Origin: a bacterium
Lineage (GTDB): Bacteria; SZUA-79; Acidulodesulfobacterales; Acidulodesulfobacteraceae
Assembly (NCBI GenBank): GCA_021813595.1
Contig: JAKAKF010000005.1
Location: 1-5,549, forward strand
DNA: 5,549 bases
Direction: 5' to 3'
Part shown: positions 1 to 5,488 of the stretch, piece after piece
How positions within the stretch are numbered: position 1 is the stretch's first letter
How the letters are laid out: every line of letters begins with the position of its first letter
Notes under the pieces: model-generated
What the model was told of the DNA's origin: nothing
The model's input: only the letters and a program-made list of their open reading frames with translations
Databases searched by the model: none
Position numbers and translations under genes: made by a program

Positions 1-209
1 TTTCGTCTATAAACTTGAATATAAGCACGGGTTCCGGTTATAATAACGGTAACGGAAACAACGGAAGCGATTCTTTTAAAAATCCGTTTGCCGGCGTTAA
101 TTATGGCGGCGGGTATTCAAACGGGGCGCCGGCGCAGGGGGCGGTTTCCGCGGGAATAAATAATTTTTCGCCCAGAAATCCGAACGCTTTGGTGGATTAT
201 TTCGTATAA
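1..209 (+). CDS. C-terminal end of an unidentified protein, Asn/Gly-rich tail (partial; possibly FliI extension)
   Basis: The reading frame is open from the window edge (first full codon at 3) to a TAA at 207-209, so this is the 3' end of a longer gene. About 68 residues are visible. The tail is low in complexity: Gly/Asn/Ser-rich at first (GSGYNNGNGNNGS), then Gly/Ala-rich, ending in NPNALVDYFV. No catalytic motif or fold is recognisable. The next gene is fliJ, 16 bases downstream. The gene before fliJ is very often fliI, the export ATPase, so this could be a disordered C-terminal extension of FliI, but the visible residues do not resemble the usual helical FliI C-terminus. FliH or an unrelated protein cannot be excluded. 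A TTG at 15 could serve as a start for a 64-residue protein, but it has no Shine-Dalgarno and the frame continues upstream, so a partial gene is more likely. Confidence 0.6.
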   Translation, partial: SSINLNISTGSGYNNGNGNNGSDSFKNPFAGVNYGGGYSNGAPAQGAVSAGINNFSPRNPNALVDYFV

Positions 210-225
210 TATTAATATATAACCT

Positions 226-657
226 ATGGCATTTAAATTTCAGAACATATTAGGCCACCGGAAAACTATCCTCGATAAAAAATATCTGGAGCTTTCGGAA
301 ATTCAGCGTAAAGTGGCATCGCTTAATTTAAAAATCTTCGACGTACAGAATTCGATAGAATCTTATAAAACGGATTATACCGCAAATATCCTTAAAGTTT
401 CCGATATATACGATTACAATATATTAGATTTGCAGTTTAAATCGCTCAAATCCAAACTGGCCGAACTGCTTAAAGAAAAAGAATCGGCGGAGCGGGAACT
501 CGAAGCAAAAAAAACCGCCGTCATTAAAGCAAAAATGGAATTCGAGAAAATAGACAAGCTCCGCGAAAAATATCTTGCCGTAGATAAGATGAACGTCTTA
601 AAACACGAAGAAGCCGTTGCCGCCGACTTTTCTTTCAACCGCTATGCGGTAAAGTAG
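226..657 (+). CDS. fliJ: Flagellar export protein FliJ
   Basis: This 143-residue, highly charged, almost wholly helical protein has the length and layout of FliJ. In that family the protein is a soluble antiparallel coiled coil that sits in the FliI ATPase ring, couples it to FlhA and escorts export chaperones. The N-terminus (FKFQNILGHRK) matches the usual FliJ opening. Heptad-like Leu/Ile spacing runs from about residue 15 to 125, including LKSKLAELLKEKESAERELE. The C-terminal part, KIDKLREKYLAVDK followed by a helical tail with two glutamates, matches the family's LeKLre...E...lDE pattern. It starts 16 bases after the preceding gene and ends in TAG. There is no clear Shine-Dalgarno before the ATG (the upstream bases are ATATATAACCT), so it may rely on read-through from the upstream gene or an unstructured AT-rich leader. 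Sequence conservation in FliJ is low, so the name rests on pattern, length and position. Confidence 0.87.
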   Translation: MAFKFQNILGHRKTILDKKYLELSEIQRKVASLNLKIFDVQNSIESYKTDYTANILKVSDIYDYNILDLQFKSLKSKLAELLKEKESAERELEAKKTAVIKAKMEFEKIDKLREKYLAVDKMNVLKHEEAVAADFSFNRYAVK

Positions 658-675
658 ATTGAATAAAATTCGCTC

Positions 676-704
676 TTGACATCCGGCGTATTTACGTAAA
701 TAAT
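676..704 (+). promoter_or_regulatory. Sigma-70-like promoter for motE, predicted leaderless start
   Basis: A perfect -35 hexamer TTGACA (676-681) is followed after 17 bases by AATAAT (699-704), which is 5 of 6 against TATAAT. If the last -10 base is -7, then +1 falls at 711, the A of the motE ATG. No Shine-Dalgarno precedes that ATG. The motifs and spacing are visible in the sequence; promoter activity and the leaderless start are inferred. Confidence 0.55.
689..702. promoter_or_regulatory. 14-base perfect palindrome inside the motE promoter, possible operator
   Basis: TATTTACGTAAATA is a perfect palindrome. It lies across the spacer and the upstream half of the predicted -10 box of the motE promoter. 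A dimeric regulator bound here would block or alter polymerase access. It may also be chance symmetry in AT-rich DNA. No regulator family is assigned. Confidence 0.3.
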
Positions 705-710
705 ATAAAT

Positions 711-1121
711 ATGCCTAATAAATCGTATAAAATTGTTTTTCTTATCGCAGTTTTAGTTTTTACCGCCTTATTTAATGGTTTTTCCTGCAGGGTTTCCTAC
801 GCCTCGCCTTCAAGCGCGGCGGCGGAAAGAGAAGAAGTTAAAGTCCTTAAAAACCAGATAAAGCTGGAAGTCGAAAAACTTAAGCAGATAGAAGCCAAAA
901 TCCATCACATAAAAGCCGCTCAAAAAGCAAAAGTTAAAAACCTTATATCACTGTATTCTTCTATGAGCCCCGGAAACGCCGCAAATATTCTTCCGCGGAT
1001 AAATAAAGGCGTAGCGATATATATTCTGTCGCATATGACCCCGAGAACCGCATCCGCCATCATTGCAAGGATGCCCGTCAAGGATGCCGCATTTTTTACA
1101 GACAGCATCGCAGGAAAATAA
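711..1121 (+). CDS. motE: MotE-like flagellar protein (MgtE N-terminal-like domain)
   Basis: This is a 136-residue exported or membrane-anchored protein. Residues 7-24 are a hydrophobic segment after a short basic N-terminus, serving as a signal peptide or anchor; SYA-S near residue 31 is a possible cleavage site. Residues 37-78 form a charged coiled coil. Residues 78-136 carry the repeat seen in MotE and the MgtE N-terminal domain: LYSSMSPGNAANIL, then a helix ending ILSHM, then TPRTASAIIARMPVKDAAFF. In MotE of other bacteria this protein is a periplasmic chaperone for the stator protein MotC or a stator-placement factor. The position between fliJ and fliL is common for this family in Gram-negative flagellar clusters and supports a role at the motor. 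The start is the first ATG in the frame, and the frame is open upstream only to 663. There is no Shine-Dalgarno, which fits the promoter predicted to begin transcription at the ATG. The family call is good; the exact stator partner is unknown because no motA, motB or motC lies here. Confidence 0.8.
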   Translation: MPNKSYKIVFLIAVLVFTALFNGFSCRVSYASPSSAAAEREEVKVLKNQIKLEVEKLKQIEAKIHHIKAAQKAKVKNLISLYSSMSPGNAANILPRINKGVAIYILSHMTPRTASAIIARMPVKDAAFFTDSIAGK

Positions 1122-1130
1122 ATTTTAAAT

Positions 1131-1153
1131 AAAATAATGTCAAAATAATGACA
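1131..1153. promoter_or_regulatory. FleQ-box-like palindrome, candidate enhancer for the fliL operon
   Basis: TGTCA (1138-1142) and TGACA (1149-1153) form a perfect inverted repeat with a 6-base AT spacer. The core GTCA-N6-TGAC (1139-1152) has the geometry I recall for Pseudomonas FleQ sites. AAAATAATG is also repeated directly at 1131 and 1142, an 11-base step of about one helical turn. The palindrome centre is about 117 bases upstream of the start predicted for the sigma-54 promoter, a normal distance for an enhancer-binding protein. Binding and regulator identity are inferred. Confidence 0.5.
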
Positions 1154-1167
1154 ATATACCGTTAAAC

Positions 1168-1233
1168 AAATATAAATTAAAATTAATAATATTGTAAGAT
1201 AATGAATTTATTATCTATTTTTAATTTATATTT
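1168..1233. repeat. AT-only inverted repeat with a nested inner hairpin beside the sigma-54 promoter
   Basis: The left arm AAATATAAATTAAAA (1168-1182) is the exact reverse complement of 1219-1233, 15 of 15 bases. Within the 36-base loop lies a second perfect pair, AGATAAT (1197-1203) with ATTATCT (1210-1216). The outer arm ends 2 bases before the sigma-54 -24 element. It could be a bend or melting site, a regulator site, or a weak transcription stop for motE. The stems lack GC pairs and a clean U-run, so I do not call it an intrinsic terminator. Confidence 0.5.
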
Positions 1234-1235
1234 TG

Positions 1236-1252
1236 TTGGCATAAATATTGCT
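1236..1252 (+). promoter_or_regulatory. Sigma-54 (RpoN) promoter of the fliL-fliM-fliN-fliO-fliP operon
   Basis: TTGGCATAAATATTGCT matches the -24/-12 consensus YTGGCACGRNNNTTGCW at 12 of 14 specified positions. The invariant GG (1238-1239) and GC (1250-1251) are exactly 12 bases apart. The two mismatches are in the weakly conserved CG after TGGCA. The predicted start is near 1263, giving a leader of about 54 bases before the fliL ATG. The location in the only long non-coding gap, at the head of a packed flagellar operon, supports it. Sigma-54 promoters need an activator ATPase; a candidate site lies upstream at 1138-1153. Confidence 0.82.
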
Positions 1253-1302
1253 TTATATTTTTTGGTTATTTTTGCAAAAAAAATTATTATTTTAATTTTA
1301 CC

Positions 1303-1309
1303 AAGGAGG
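1303..1309 (+). promoter_or_regulatory. Shine-Dalgarno that fixes the fliL start
   Basis: AAGGAGG lies 7 bases before the ATG at 1317. An in-frame TTG at 1311 is only 1 base from it and cannot use it well, so ATG 1317 is taken as the start. It is the strongest ribosome site in the window, as expected for the first gene of a transcript. Confidence 0.8.
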
Positions 1310-1316
1310 ATTGTTA

Positions 1317-1862
1317 ATGGCGGACGATAAAAAAGAAGGAAAGTCGAATATGGAATTAGGCAATATCGACGAAGACGAAATGTCCACGATTTCCCAGATA
1401 GAATCGTCAAATAAAAAAGGCGGGAAAAAGAAACTCCTTTTCATATTGATACCCGCCGTTCTAATTCTCGGCGGAGGCGGTTTTGCCGCCTACCATTTTT
1501 TCTTTGCAAAAACTAAAGCCAAGGCTCCGTCTAAGCCTGTCGGCGTTTCGCAGATAAAGCCCGGTCCGATGATAAACCTTAAACCCTTTTTAACTAATCT
1601 TGCGGATAAGGACAAGACGGCTTATATAAAAGTTTCTATTTCCATAGAATTAAAGCAGGGTTCGAATCTCGGGACTTTCAAACAGCTGACGCCGCAGATA
1701 AGAAACAGGATAATTATGATTATGAGTTCTAAGACGTCGAGGGAAATAAATACGCCGCAGGGAATACTGTCGTTAAGGCACCAGATAGCGAGAAGCCTTA
1801 ACCAGATTCTGGGAGACGGCACGGTAACCGGAGTTTATTTTAATAATTATTTAGTCCAATAA
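1317..1862 (+). CDS. fliL: Flagellar basal body-associated protein FliL
   Basis: FliL is a single-pass inner-membrane protein around the basal body that helps recruit or stabilise stator units and raises torque, especially under load. The 181-residue product has a charged cytoplasmic N-terminus (1-39, ending KKGGKKK), one membrane segment at about 40-63 (LLFILIPAVLILGGGGFAAY), a short basic linker, and a periplasmic FliL domain at about 85-181. Family landmarks are visible: PMINLKPFLTNLAD, then a strand AYIKVSISIEL, then QIRNRIIMIMSSKTSREI, then the ending VYFNNYLVQ, which resembles the family's VyFt.fv.Q. Length is typical. The start is ATG 1317, set by the Shine-Dalgarno at 1303-1309. It follows the sigma-54 promoter directly and is 2 bases from fliM, so it is the first gene of the operon. 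Nothing looks truncated. Confidence 0.93.
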   Translation: MADDKKEGKSNMELGNIDEDEMSTISQIESSNKKGGKKKLLFILIPAVLILGGGGFAAYHFFFAKTKAKAPSKPVGVSQIKPGPMINLKPFLTNLADKDKTAYIKVSISIELKQGSNLGTFKQLTPQIRNRIIMIMSSKTSREINTPQGILSLRHQIARSLNQILGDGTVTGVYFNNYLVQ

Positions 1863-1864
1863 CT

Positions 1865-2854
1865 ATGGCGGAAATACTATCTCAGGACGAAGTCAACGCT
1901 CTGCTCAGGGGGATATCTTCCGGTTCAATCGAAACCGAGAAACAGGAAGATATGGGCGGCATAAGAGCATACGATCTGACCTCACAGGACAGAATCGTCA
2001 GGGGCAGAATGCCCACTCTCGAAATAATAAACGAAAGATTTGCCCGCCTTCTTAGAAACGATTTAACCTCGGCTCTGCGCAAGGTCGCCGAAATTACCGC
2101 CACGTCGGTAGATATGCAGAAGTTCGGCGAATTTTTGAAAAATATCCCCCTGCCTACGAGCCTTACGATATTTAAAATGCCGCCCCTCAGGGGTTTCGGT
2201 ATTTTTGTTCTGGATGCCAGATTGGTATATAACCTTATAGACATATTTTTTGGCGGCACCACCGACCTGCACGTAAAGATAGAAGGAAGGGATTTTTCTC
2301 CCATAGAAAACAAGCTGATTAAAAAAATAACGGATATGGCTTTTAACGCGATGAAATCCGCATGGACGCCGGTTTCTCCCATAGATATCGAATTTCAGAG
2401 GAGCGAAATCAATCCGCAGTTTGCCACGATAGTGACGCCTACCGAGGTCGTTATAATAAGCAGGTTCGAGGTTGATATAGAAGGCGCGGTTTCGAAATTT
2501 ATGATATGTATTCCGTATTCGATGATAGAGCCTATAAAGGAAAAACTTTACAGCGGATTCCAGAGCGAACAGCTCGAAATCGACCAGAGATGGATAGAAA
2601 GGTTTAAAGAAAGGCTTAAGGAATCGGAACTGGATATAAAAGTCAAAATAGGAACTACGAGCATATCTGCTCAGGATTTTTTAAAAATCAGGAAAGGCGA
2701 CGTTATTGTGCTCGATAAAAGAATAGAAGAGCCTTTGGTGGTAGAAATAGAAGATATTCCGAAGTTTATCGGATATCCTGGAAAAATGAACAATCAGGTT
2801 GCAGTAAAATTAATATCTGAAATACCTATAGGAAAAGAGGGCTATTATGAGTGA
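1865..2854 (+). CDS. fliM: Flagellar motor switch protein FliM
   Basis: FliM forms the middle of the cytoplasmic C-ring. It binds FliG above and FliN below, and CheY-P binding to its N-terminus changes rotation direction. The 329-residue product has the usual length and all three parts. Residues 5-14 (LSQDEVNALL) are the CheY-P binding motif. Residues about 40-230 are the CheC-like middle domain, with PLRGFGIFVLDARLVYNLID and FFGG (128-131) visible. Residues about 255-325 are the SpoA/FliN-like domain, with KIGTTSISAQDFLKIRKGDV. The conserved N-terminus makes ATG 1865 secure. It starts 2 bases after the fliL stop without a Shine-Dalgarno, so translation is probably coupled. The presence of the CheY motif implies a chemotaxis system elsewhere in the genome. 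The FFGG is followed by TT, where many FliM proteins read GGxG at the FliG-binding loop; this is a small deviation noted from memory. Confidence 0.96.
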   Translation: MAEILSQDEVNALLRGISSGSIETEKQEDMGGIRAYDLTSQDRIVRGRMPTLEIINERFARLLRNDLTSALRKVAEITATSVDMQKFGEFLKNIPLPTSLTIFKMPPLRGFGIFVLDARLVYNLIDIFFGGTTDLHVKIEGRDFSPIENKLIKKITDMAFNAMKSAWTPVSPIDIEFQRSEINPQFATIVTPTEVVIISRFEVDIEGAVSKFMICIPYSMIEPIKEKLYSGFQSEQLEIDQRWIERFKERLKESELDIKVKIGTTSISAQDFLKIRKGDVIVLDKRIEEPLVVEIEDIPKFIGYPGKMNNQVAVKLISEIPIGKEGYYE

Positions 2855-3488
2855 TACCGAAAAAGTTCTATCCGAAACAAAGCAGGAAACTCCTATCGGA
2901 GCGCAGGGCATAAAGGAGCAGGCCGTTCAGCCTGAGCCTGAATCTAAACCGCCCGCAGAACCGGAAGACGATAATATCAGCTGGGAGGACGCCTTTAAAG
3001 AAGAGGAAGCTGCTAACGCCGCAGGAAAACAGGAAACTTCGGGCGCGAATGCGGCTGGCAATTTAGACATAGACATAGACGCAATAAAAGAGGCCGGCGG
3101 CAACGAAGGAAAATCCGAAGGTGCAGGCATGGATGCAGAGGAGGCTCCCGCCGCAGTAAAAACGGTTAAAAAGCCGGTAAAAAAACTTGAATTCGCTTCT
3201 TTCGACGAATCGGACAAAACGGCGGAGCCGCCTAAAAATTTAGATTTTATTCTGGATATACCGCTTACCATTTCGGTTGAGCTCGGAAGAACCAAAATGG
3301 TCATAAACGATATGCTTCAGCTTGGGCAGGGCTCCGTAATCGAACTTGCAAAACTTGCGGGAGAGCCTCTCGACATATACGTGAACGGAAAACTTATGGC
3401 AAGAGGCGAAGTCGTATTGGTCAACGATAAATTCGGCGTAAGGCTTACGGACATAATAAGTCCGGTAGAAAGGGTCAAAAAACTATGA
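2847..3488 (+). CDS. fliN: Flagellar motor switch protein FliN with long acidic N-terminal extension
   Basis: FliN forms the base of the C-ring with FliM and docks the FliH-FliI export complex. The SpoA domain at residues 131-205 is clear: DIPLTISVELGRTKM, then MLQLGQGSVIELAKLAGEPL, then VNGKLMARGEVVLVNDKFGV. These residues track the family closely. The first 128 residues are unusual: low in complexity, rich in Glu, Ala, Pro, Lys and Gly, strongly acidic and probably disordered, with NAAG occurring twice and a DIDID stretch. The total is 213 residues, against roughly 100-155 for many FliN proteins. There is no CheC-type domain, so this is FliN and not FliY. The start overlaps the end of fliM by 8 bases (ATGAGTGA), with AGAGGG 5 bases upstream, so ATG 2847 is well supported. 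A shorter product from an internal start is possible but I see no strong ribosome site that demands one. Confidence 0.94.
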   Translation: MSDTEKVLSETKQETPIGAQGIKEQAVQPEPESKPPAEPEDDNISWEDAFKEEEAANAAGKQETSGANAAGNLDIDIDAIKEAGGNEGKSEGAGMDAEEAPAAVKTVKKPVKKLEFASFDESDKTAEPPKNLDFILDIPLTISVELGRTKMVINDMLQLGQGSVIELAKLAGEPLDIYVNGKLMARGEVVLVNDKFGVRLTDIISPVERVKKL

Positions 3489-4750
3489 AAATTAAATTAT
3501 TTTTTTTGGGAATTTTAATTTCGGCGCTTTTTGCGGCTATTTTTCCTAACGTTTGCCGCGCCGGTTCCGCAGAAGGCAATTTGATGTTAAAAAACATATA
3601 TGTTTCTAAAAGCAAAAATGCTGATTCATACCTTATATGGTTTAAGTTTAACCGAAAACCGGAAAGCATAGTTAAAAAGTTGGGCTTAAAAGGCTACAGC
3701 CTCGAACTTGCGTTTAAAAACGCGCAATCGGGAATGGGCGCTAAATTTATCAAATTTCATAACAGCAGGCTCTTTAAAGCAGTAGAGATTATACCTGCCG
3801 AAAATTCGGAATTGAACGCTGTAATCTATTTTCATAAAAATATTAAAATAGCCCAAAAAGATACTTATGCGACTTTTTACGGAAGCTATTTTATAATTAA
3901 AATAAACCATACTTTTTCGGGGGATTTATTTAAAAACGTCGGCAAAGAATTACCCGCGCAAAAAAATAAAATAAAGCAGGCGGTCAAAACCGCAGAACAG
4001 CAGTCGCCAGCGGCGACCGCCTCAGCAGTTCCGGCAGGTTCGCCTCCGCCGCCCAAAAATAATACGTTAGGAGGAAGCTCTTTCCTTGCAAAACGCCAGC
4101 CTAAATTAAATATGGGCTTCGAAGCGGTGAAAACCGCCGTTTATCTTGCATTGATTATCGGACTTATTTACGGCGCATATTTTCTTATGAATAAACTTAA
4201 GAACCGTATTTCGGTAAAGGAAAAGCCTAACAACCTTAAGATAGTATCCTCGATTAATCTTGGAAATAAAAAATCCATTCTTTTAATAGAAGTAAACAAA
4301 GAATTTTTTCTTGTCGGGGTGTCGCAGTCGAATATTCAGGTTATAGGACAACTTAAAGGAACTTTTTATAAAGTTGCCGGCGGCACCGGCGGCTTTAACG
4401 CGAATGCCGGTATAGATACAGATGCCAATGGAATATTGAAAACAGGCGCAGAGCAGAGCAATGCTTCGATGTTTGCCGGAGAAGCCGCCGCTTTCGCAAG
4501 TCCAAGTCCTTCCGTTACCGCCAAATCTTATGGCAAATTTGCTGATGCAATGCGGGAGCAGGTTAATAACGGAGGCGGCGAAATTAACGAACCTTATCGC
4601 AAGATAAAAGCTGAACAGTATGCGAATATAAATAAAATAAAAAATATAAACGAAGCAAAATTTAAAAATAAAGCCGATAACGTATTTTTCGATATAGAAG
4701 AAAGATTAAAAGGATTAATGGAGAGCAATGGCAACTCTAAAAAGTTTTAA
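3485..4750 (+). CDS. fliO: Flagellar export-gate assembly protein FliO, enlarged form
   Basis: FliO is a membrane protein that helps FliP assemble into the export gate. The recognisable core is one membrane segment at about 217-235 (TAVYLALIIGLIYGAYFLM) followed by the short cytoplasmic FliO domain at about 250-290, with LKIVSSINLGNKKSILLIEV and FFLVGVSQSNIQVIGQL. The rest is unusual. Residues 1-26 are a signal peptide (MKIKLFFLGILISALF, possible cleavage after CRA). Residues about 33-145 form a strand-rich periplasmic domain that recalls AMIN-type folds, though I cannot confirm this. Residues 155-212 are a Pro/Ala/Lys linker including four prolines in a row. A tail of about 120 residues follows the core, low in complexity and then helical. 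The total of 421 residues is far above the 100-200 typical of FliO. Its ATG overlaps the fliN stop as ATGA, and it overlaps fliP by 23 bases. Position between fliN and fliP makes the identity strong. Confidence 0.88.
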   Translation: MKIKLFFLGILISALFAAIFPNVCRAGSAEGNLMLKNIYVSKSKNADSYLIWFKFNRKPESIVKKLGLKGYSLELAFKNAQSGMGAKFIKFHNSRLFKAVEIIPAENSELNAVIYFHKNIKIAQKDTYATFYGSYFIIKINHTFSGDLFKNVGKELPAQKNKIKQAVKTAEQQSPAATASAVPAGSPPPPKNNTLGGSSFLAKRQPKLNMGFEAVKTAVYLALIIGLIYGAYFLMNKLKNRISVKEKPNNLKIVSSINLGNKKSILLIEVNKEFFLVGVSQSNIQVIGQLKGTFYKVAGGTGGFNANAGIDTDANGILKTGAEQSNASMFAGEAAAFASPSPSVTAKSYGKFADAMREQVNNGGGEINEPYRKIKAEQYANINKIKNINEAKFKNKADNVFFDIEERLKGLMESNGNSKKF

Positions 4751-5435
4751 AAATTCGTCGCTTTTAGCTTTACCGGCTATAACGATGACCGGGCATCCCC
4801 AGCATTCGCAGGTATCTATGCTGATTCAGATACTTCTTATTTTTACGGTCATTTCCATAGCCCCTTCCATATTGATAATGATGACGTCTTTCGTCAGGAT
4901 AGTAGTGGTCCTGTCTTTCCTCAGGACGTCGCTGGGTCTTTCGACCGAGCCGCCGAATCAGGTAATTATAGGATTGAGCCTTTTTCTGACTTTTTTTATT
5001 ATGGCTCCGGTTATCAATTCCGTATATAAAAATGCTTATATCCCTTATACGAAAGGTTCTATCGGAATTAAAAGGGCATATAAAATAGGGATACGGCCGG
5101 TCAGGGGTTTTATGCTGAAACAGACGAGGCTTAAAGACCTTGAGCTTTTCGTTAAAATGTCTAAACTTAAAAATATCAGGTCGCCGAAAGACGTGCCGAC
5201 TTACGTGCTTATACCTGCATTCATAGTGAGCGAGCTTACGACTGCGTTCGAGATCAGCTTTCTTATATATCTGCCATTTTTAATATTGGACCTTGTAGTA
5301 TCGAGTCTTTTAATGTCTATGGGAATGTTAATGCTGCCGCCTACAATGATATCGCTTCCTTTTAAACTTATGCTTTTTGTCATGGTCAACGGCTGGTATT
5401 TAGTAATAGGCTCTTTAGTGCAGAGTTTTAAATAA
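4728..5435 (+). CDS. fliP: Flagellar type III export gate protein FliP
   Basis: FliP forms the pentameric core of the FliPQR gate through which axial proteins cross the inner membrane. The 235-residue product carries the family's strongest signatures: SFVRIVVVLSFLRTSLG, then EPPNQVIIGLSLFLTFFIMAP, a charged middle region with RLKDLELFVKM, then PAFIVSELTTAFEISFLIYL, MSMGMLMLPP, and PFKLMLFVMVNGW near the end. Hydrophobic segments fall at about 31-50, 54-70, 78-97, 162-195 and 205-231. The ATG at 4728 lies inside the end of fliO with GGAGAG just upstream. A second candidate start is Met20 or Met31, so the first 30 residues are less certain, and the N-terminus is not a clear signal peptide as seen in many FliP proteins. 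Small deviations: EIS where EIG or KIG is usual, MLM in place of the Met triplet at the pore gasket, and VNGW in place of VDGW. Confidence 0.96.
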   Translation: MATLKSFKNSSLLALPAITMTGHPQHSQVSMLIQILLIFTVISIAPSILIMMTSFVRIVVVLSFLRTSLGLSTEPPNQVIIGLSLFLTFFIMAPVINSVYKNAYIPYTKGSIGIKRAYKIGIRPVRGFMLKQTRLKDLELFVKMSKLKNIRSPKDVPTYVLIPAFIVSELTTAFEISFLIYLPFLILDLVVSSLLMSMGMLMLPPTMISLPFKLMLFVMVNGWYLVIGSLVQSFK

Positions 5436-5445
5436 TACATTCAAT

Positions 5446-5452
5446 AAGGAGA
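5446..5452 (+). promoter_or_regulatory. Displaced Shine-Dalgarno for fliQ
   Basis: AAGGAGA lies 36 bases before the fliQ ATG at 5489, too far for normal use. Only AATATAAG lies immediately before the ATG. If the palindrome at 5454-5478 folds as a hairpin in the mRNA, the remaining linear spacing falls to about 12 bases, which is usable. The motif is visible; its use is inferred. Confidence 0.45.
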
Positions 5453-5453
5453 C

Positions 5454-5478
5454 GGGGACAGAATTGAATTCTGTCCCC
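5454..5478. repeat. REP-like perfect palindrome in the fliP-fliQ gap
   Basis: GGGGACAGAATT (5454-5465), one central G, then AATTCTGTCCCC (5467-5478) form a perfect 25-base palindrome with GC-rich ends. Palindromes with GGGGACAGA/TCTGTCCCC ends are, from memory, a widespread REP type linked to REP-associated (RAYT, IS200-like) transposases. No transposase is present here. The bases that follow (ATAATATAAG) contain no T-run, so it is a poor intrinsic terminator. It lies in the middle of an otherwise overlapping operon, which suggests insertion. Confidence 0.75.
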
Positions 5479-5488
5479 ATAATATAAG

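Noticed and set aside
205..210. TATAAT before fliJ as a promoter
   Set aside because: No acceptable -35 lies 16-18 bases upstream (GAACGC at 182-187), and it overlaps the stop of the upstream gene in AT-rich DNA.
774..791. MotE-like protein as a lipoprotein (Cys26)
   Set aside because: The residues before the Cys (GFS) do not match a lipobox, which needs an aliphatic residue at -3; an ordinary signal peptide or anchor fits better.
1269..1280. TTTTTGCAAAAA palindrome in the fliL leader
   Set aside because: Short, nearly pure A/T symmetry next to an A-run; easily chance, and too weak to form a stable RNA hairpin.
1183..1410. 75-codon minus-strand frame across the fliL promoter
   Set aside because: It runs through the sigma-54 element and into fliL, has no recognisable domain, and AT-rich DNA gives such frames by chance.
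1882..2382. 166-codon open frame on the minus strand inside fliM
   Set aside because: It is fully covered by a secure FliM, matches no family I know, and has the Ser/Arg-rich look of an antisense shadow.
2927..3304. 125-codon open frame on the minus strand inside fliN
   Set aside because: Ser/Ala/Pro-rich mirror of the low-complexity Glu/Ala codons in fliN; no start signal or domain.
5454..5478. Intrinsic terminator after fliP
   Set aside because: The stem is strong, but there is no T-run after it and fliQ follows at once, so ending transcription here would cut the export-gate operon.
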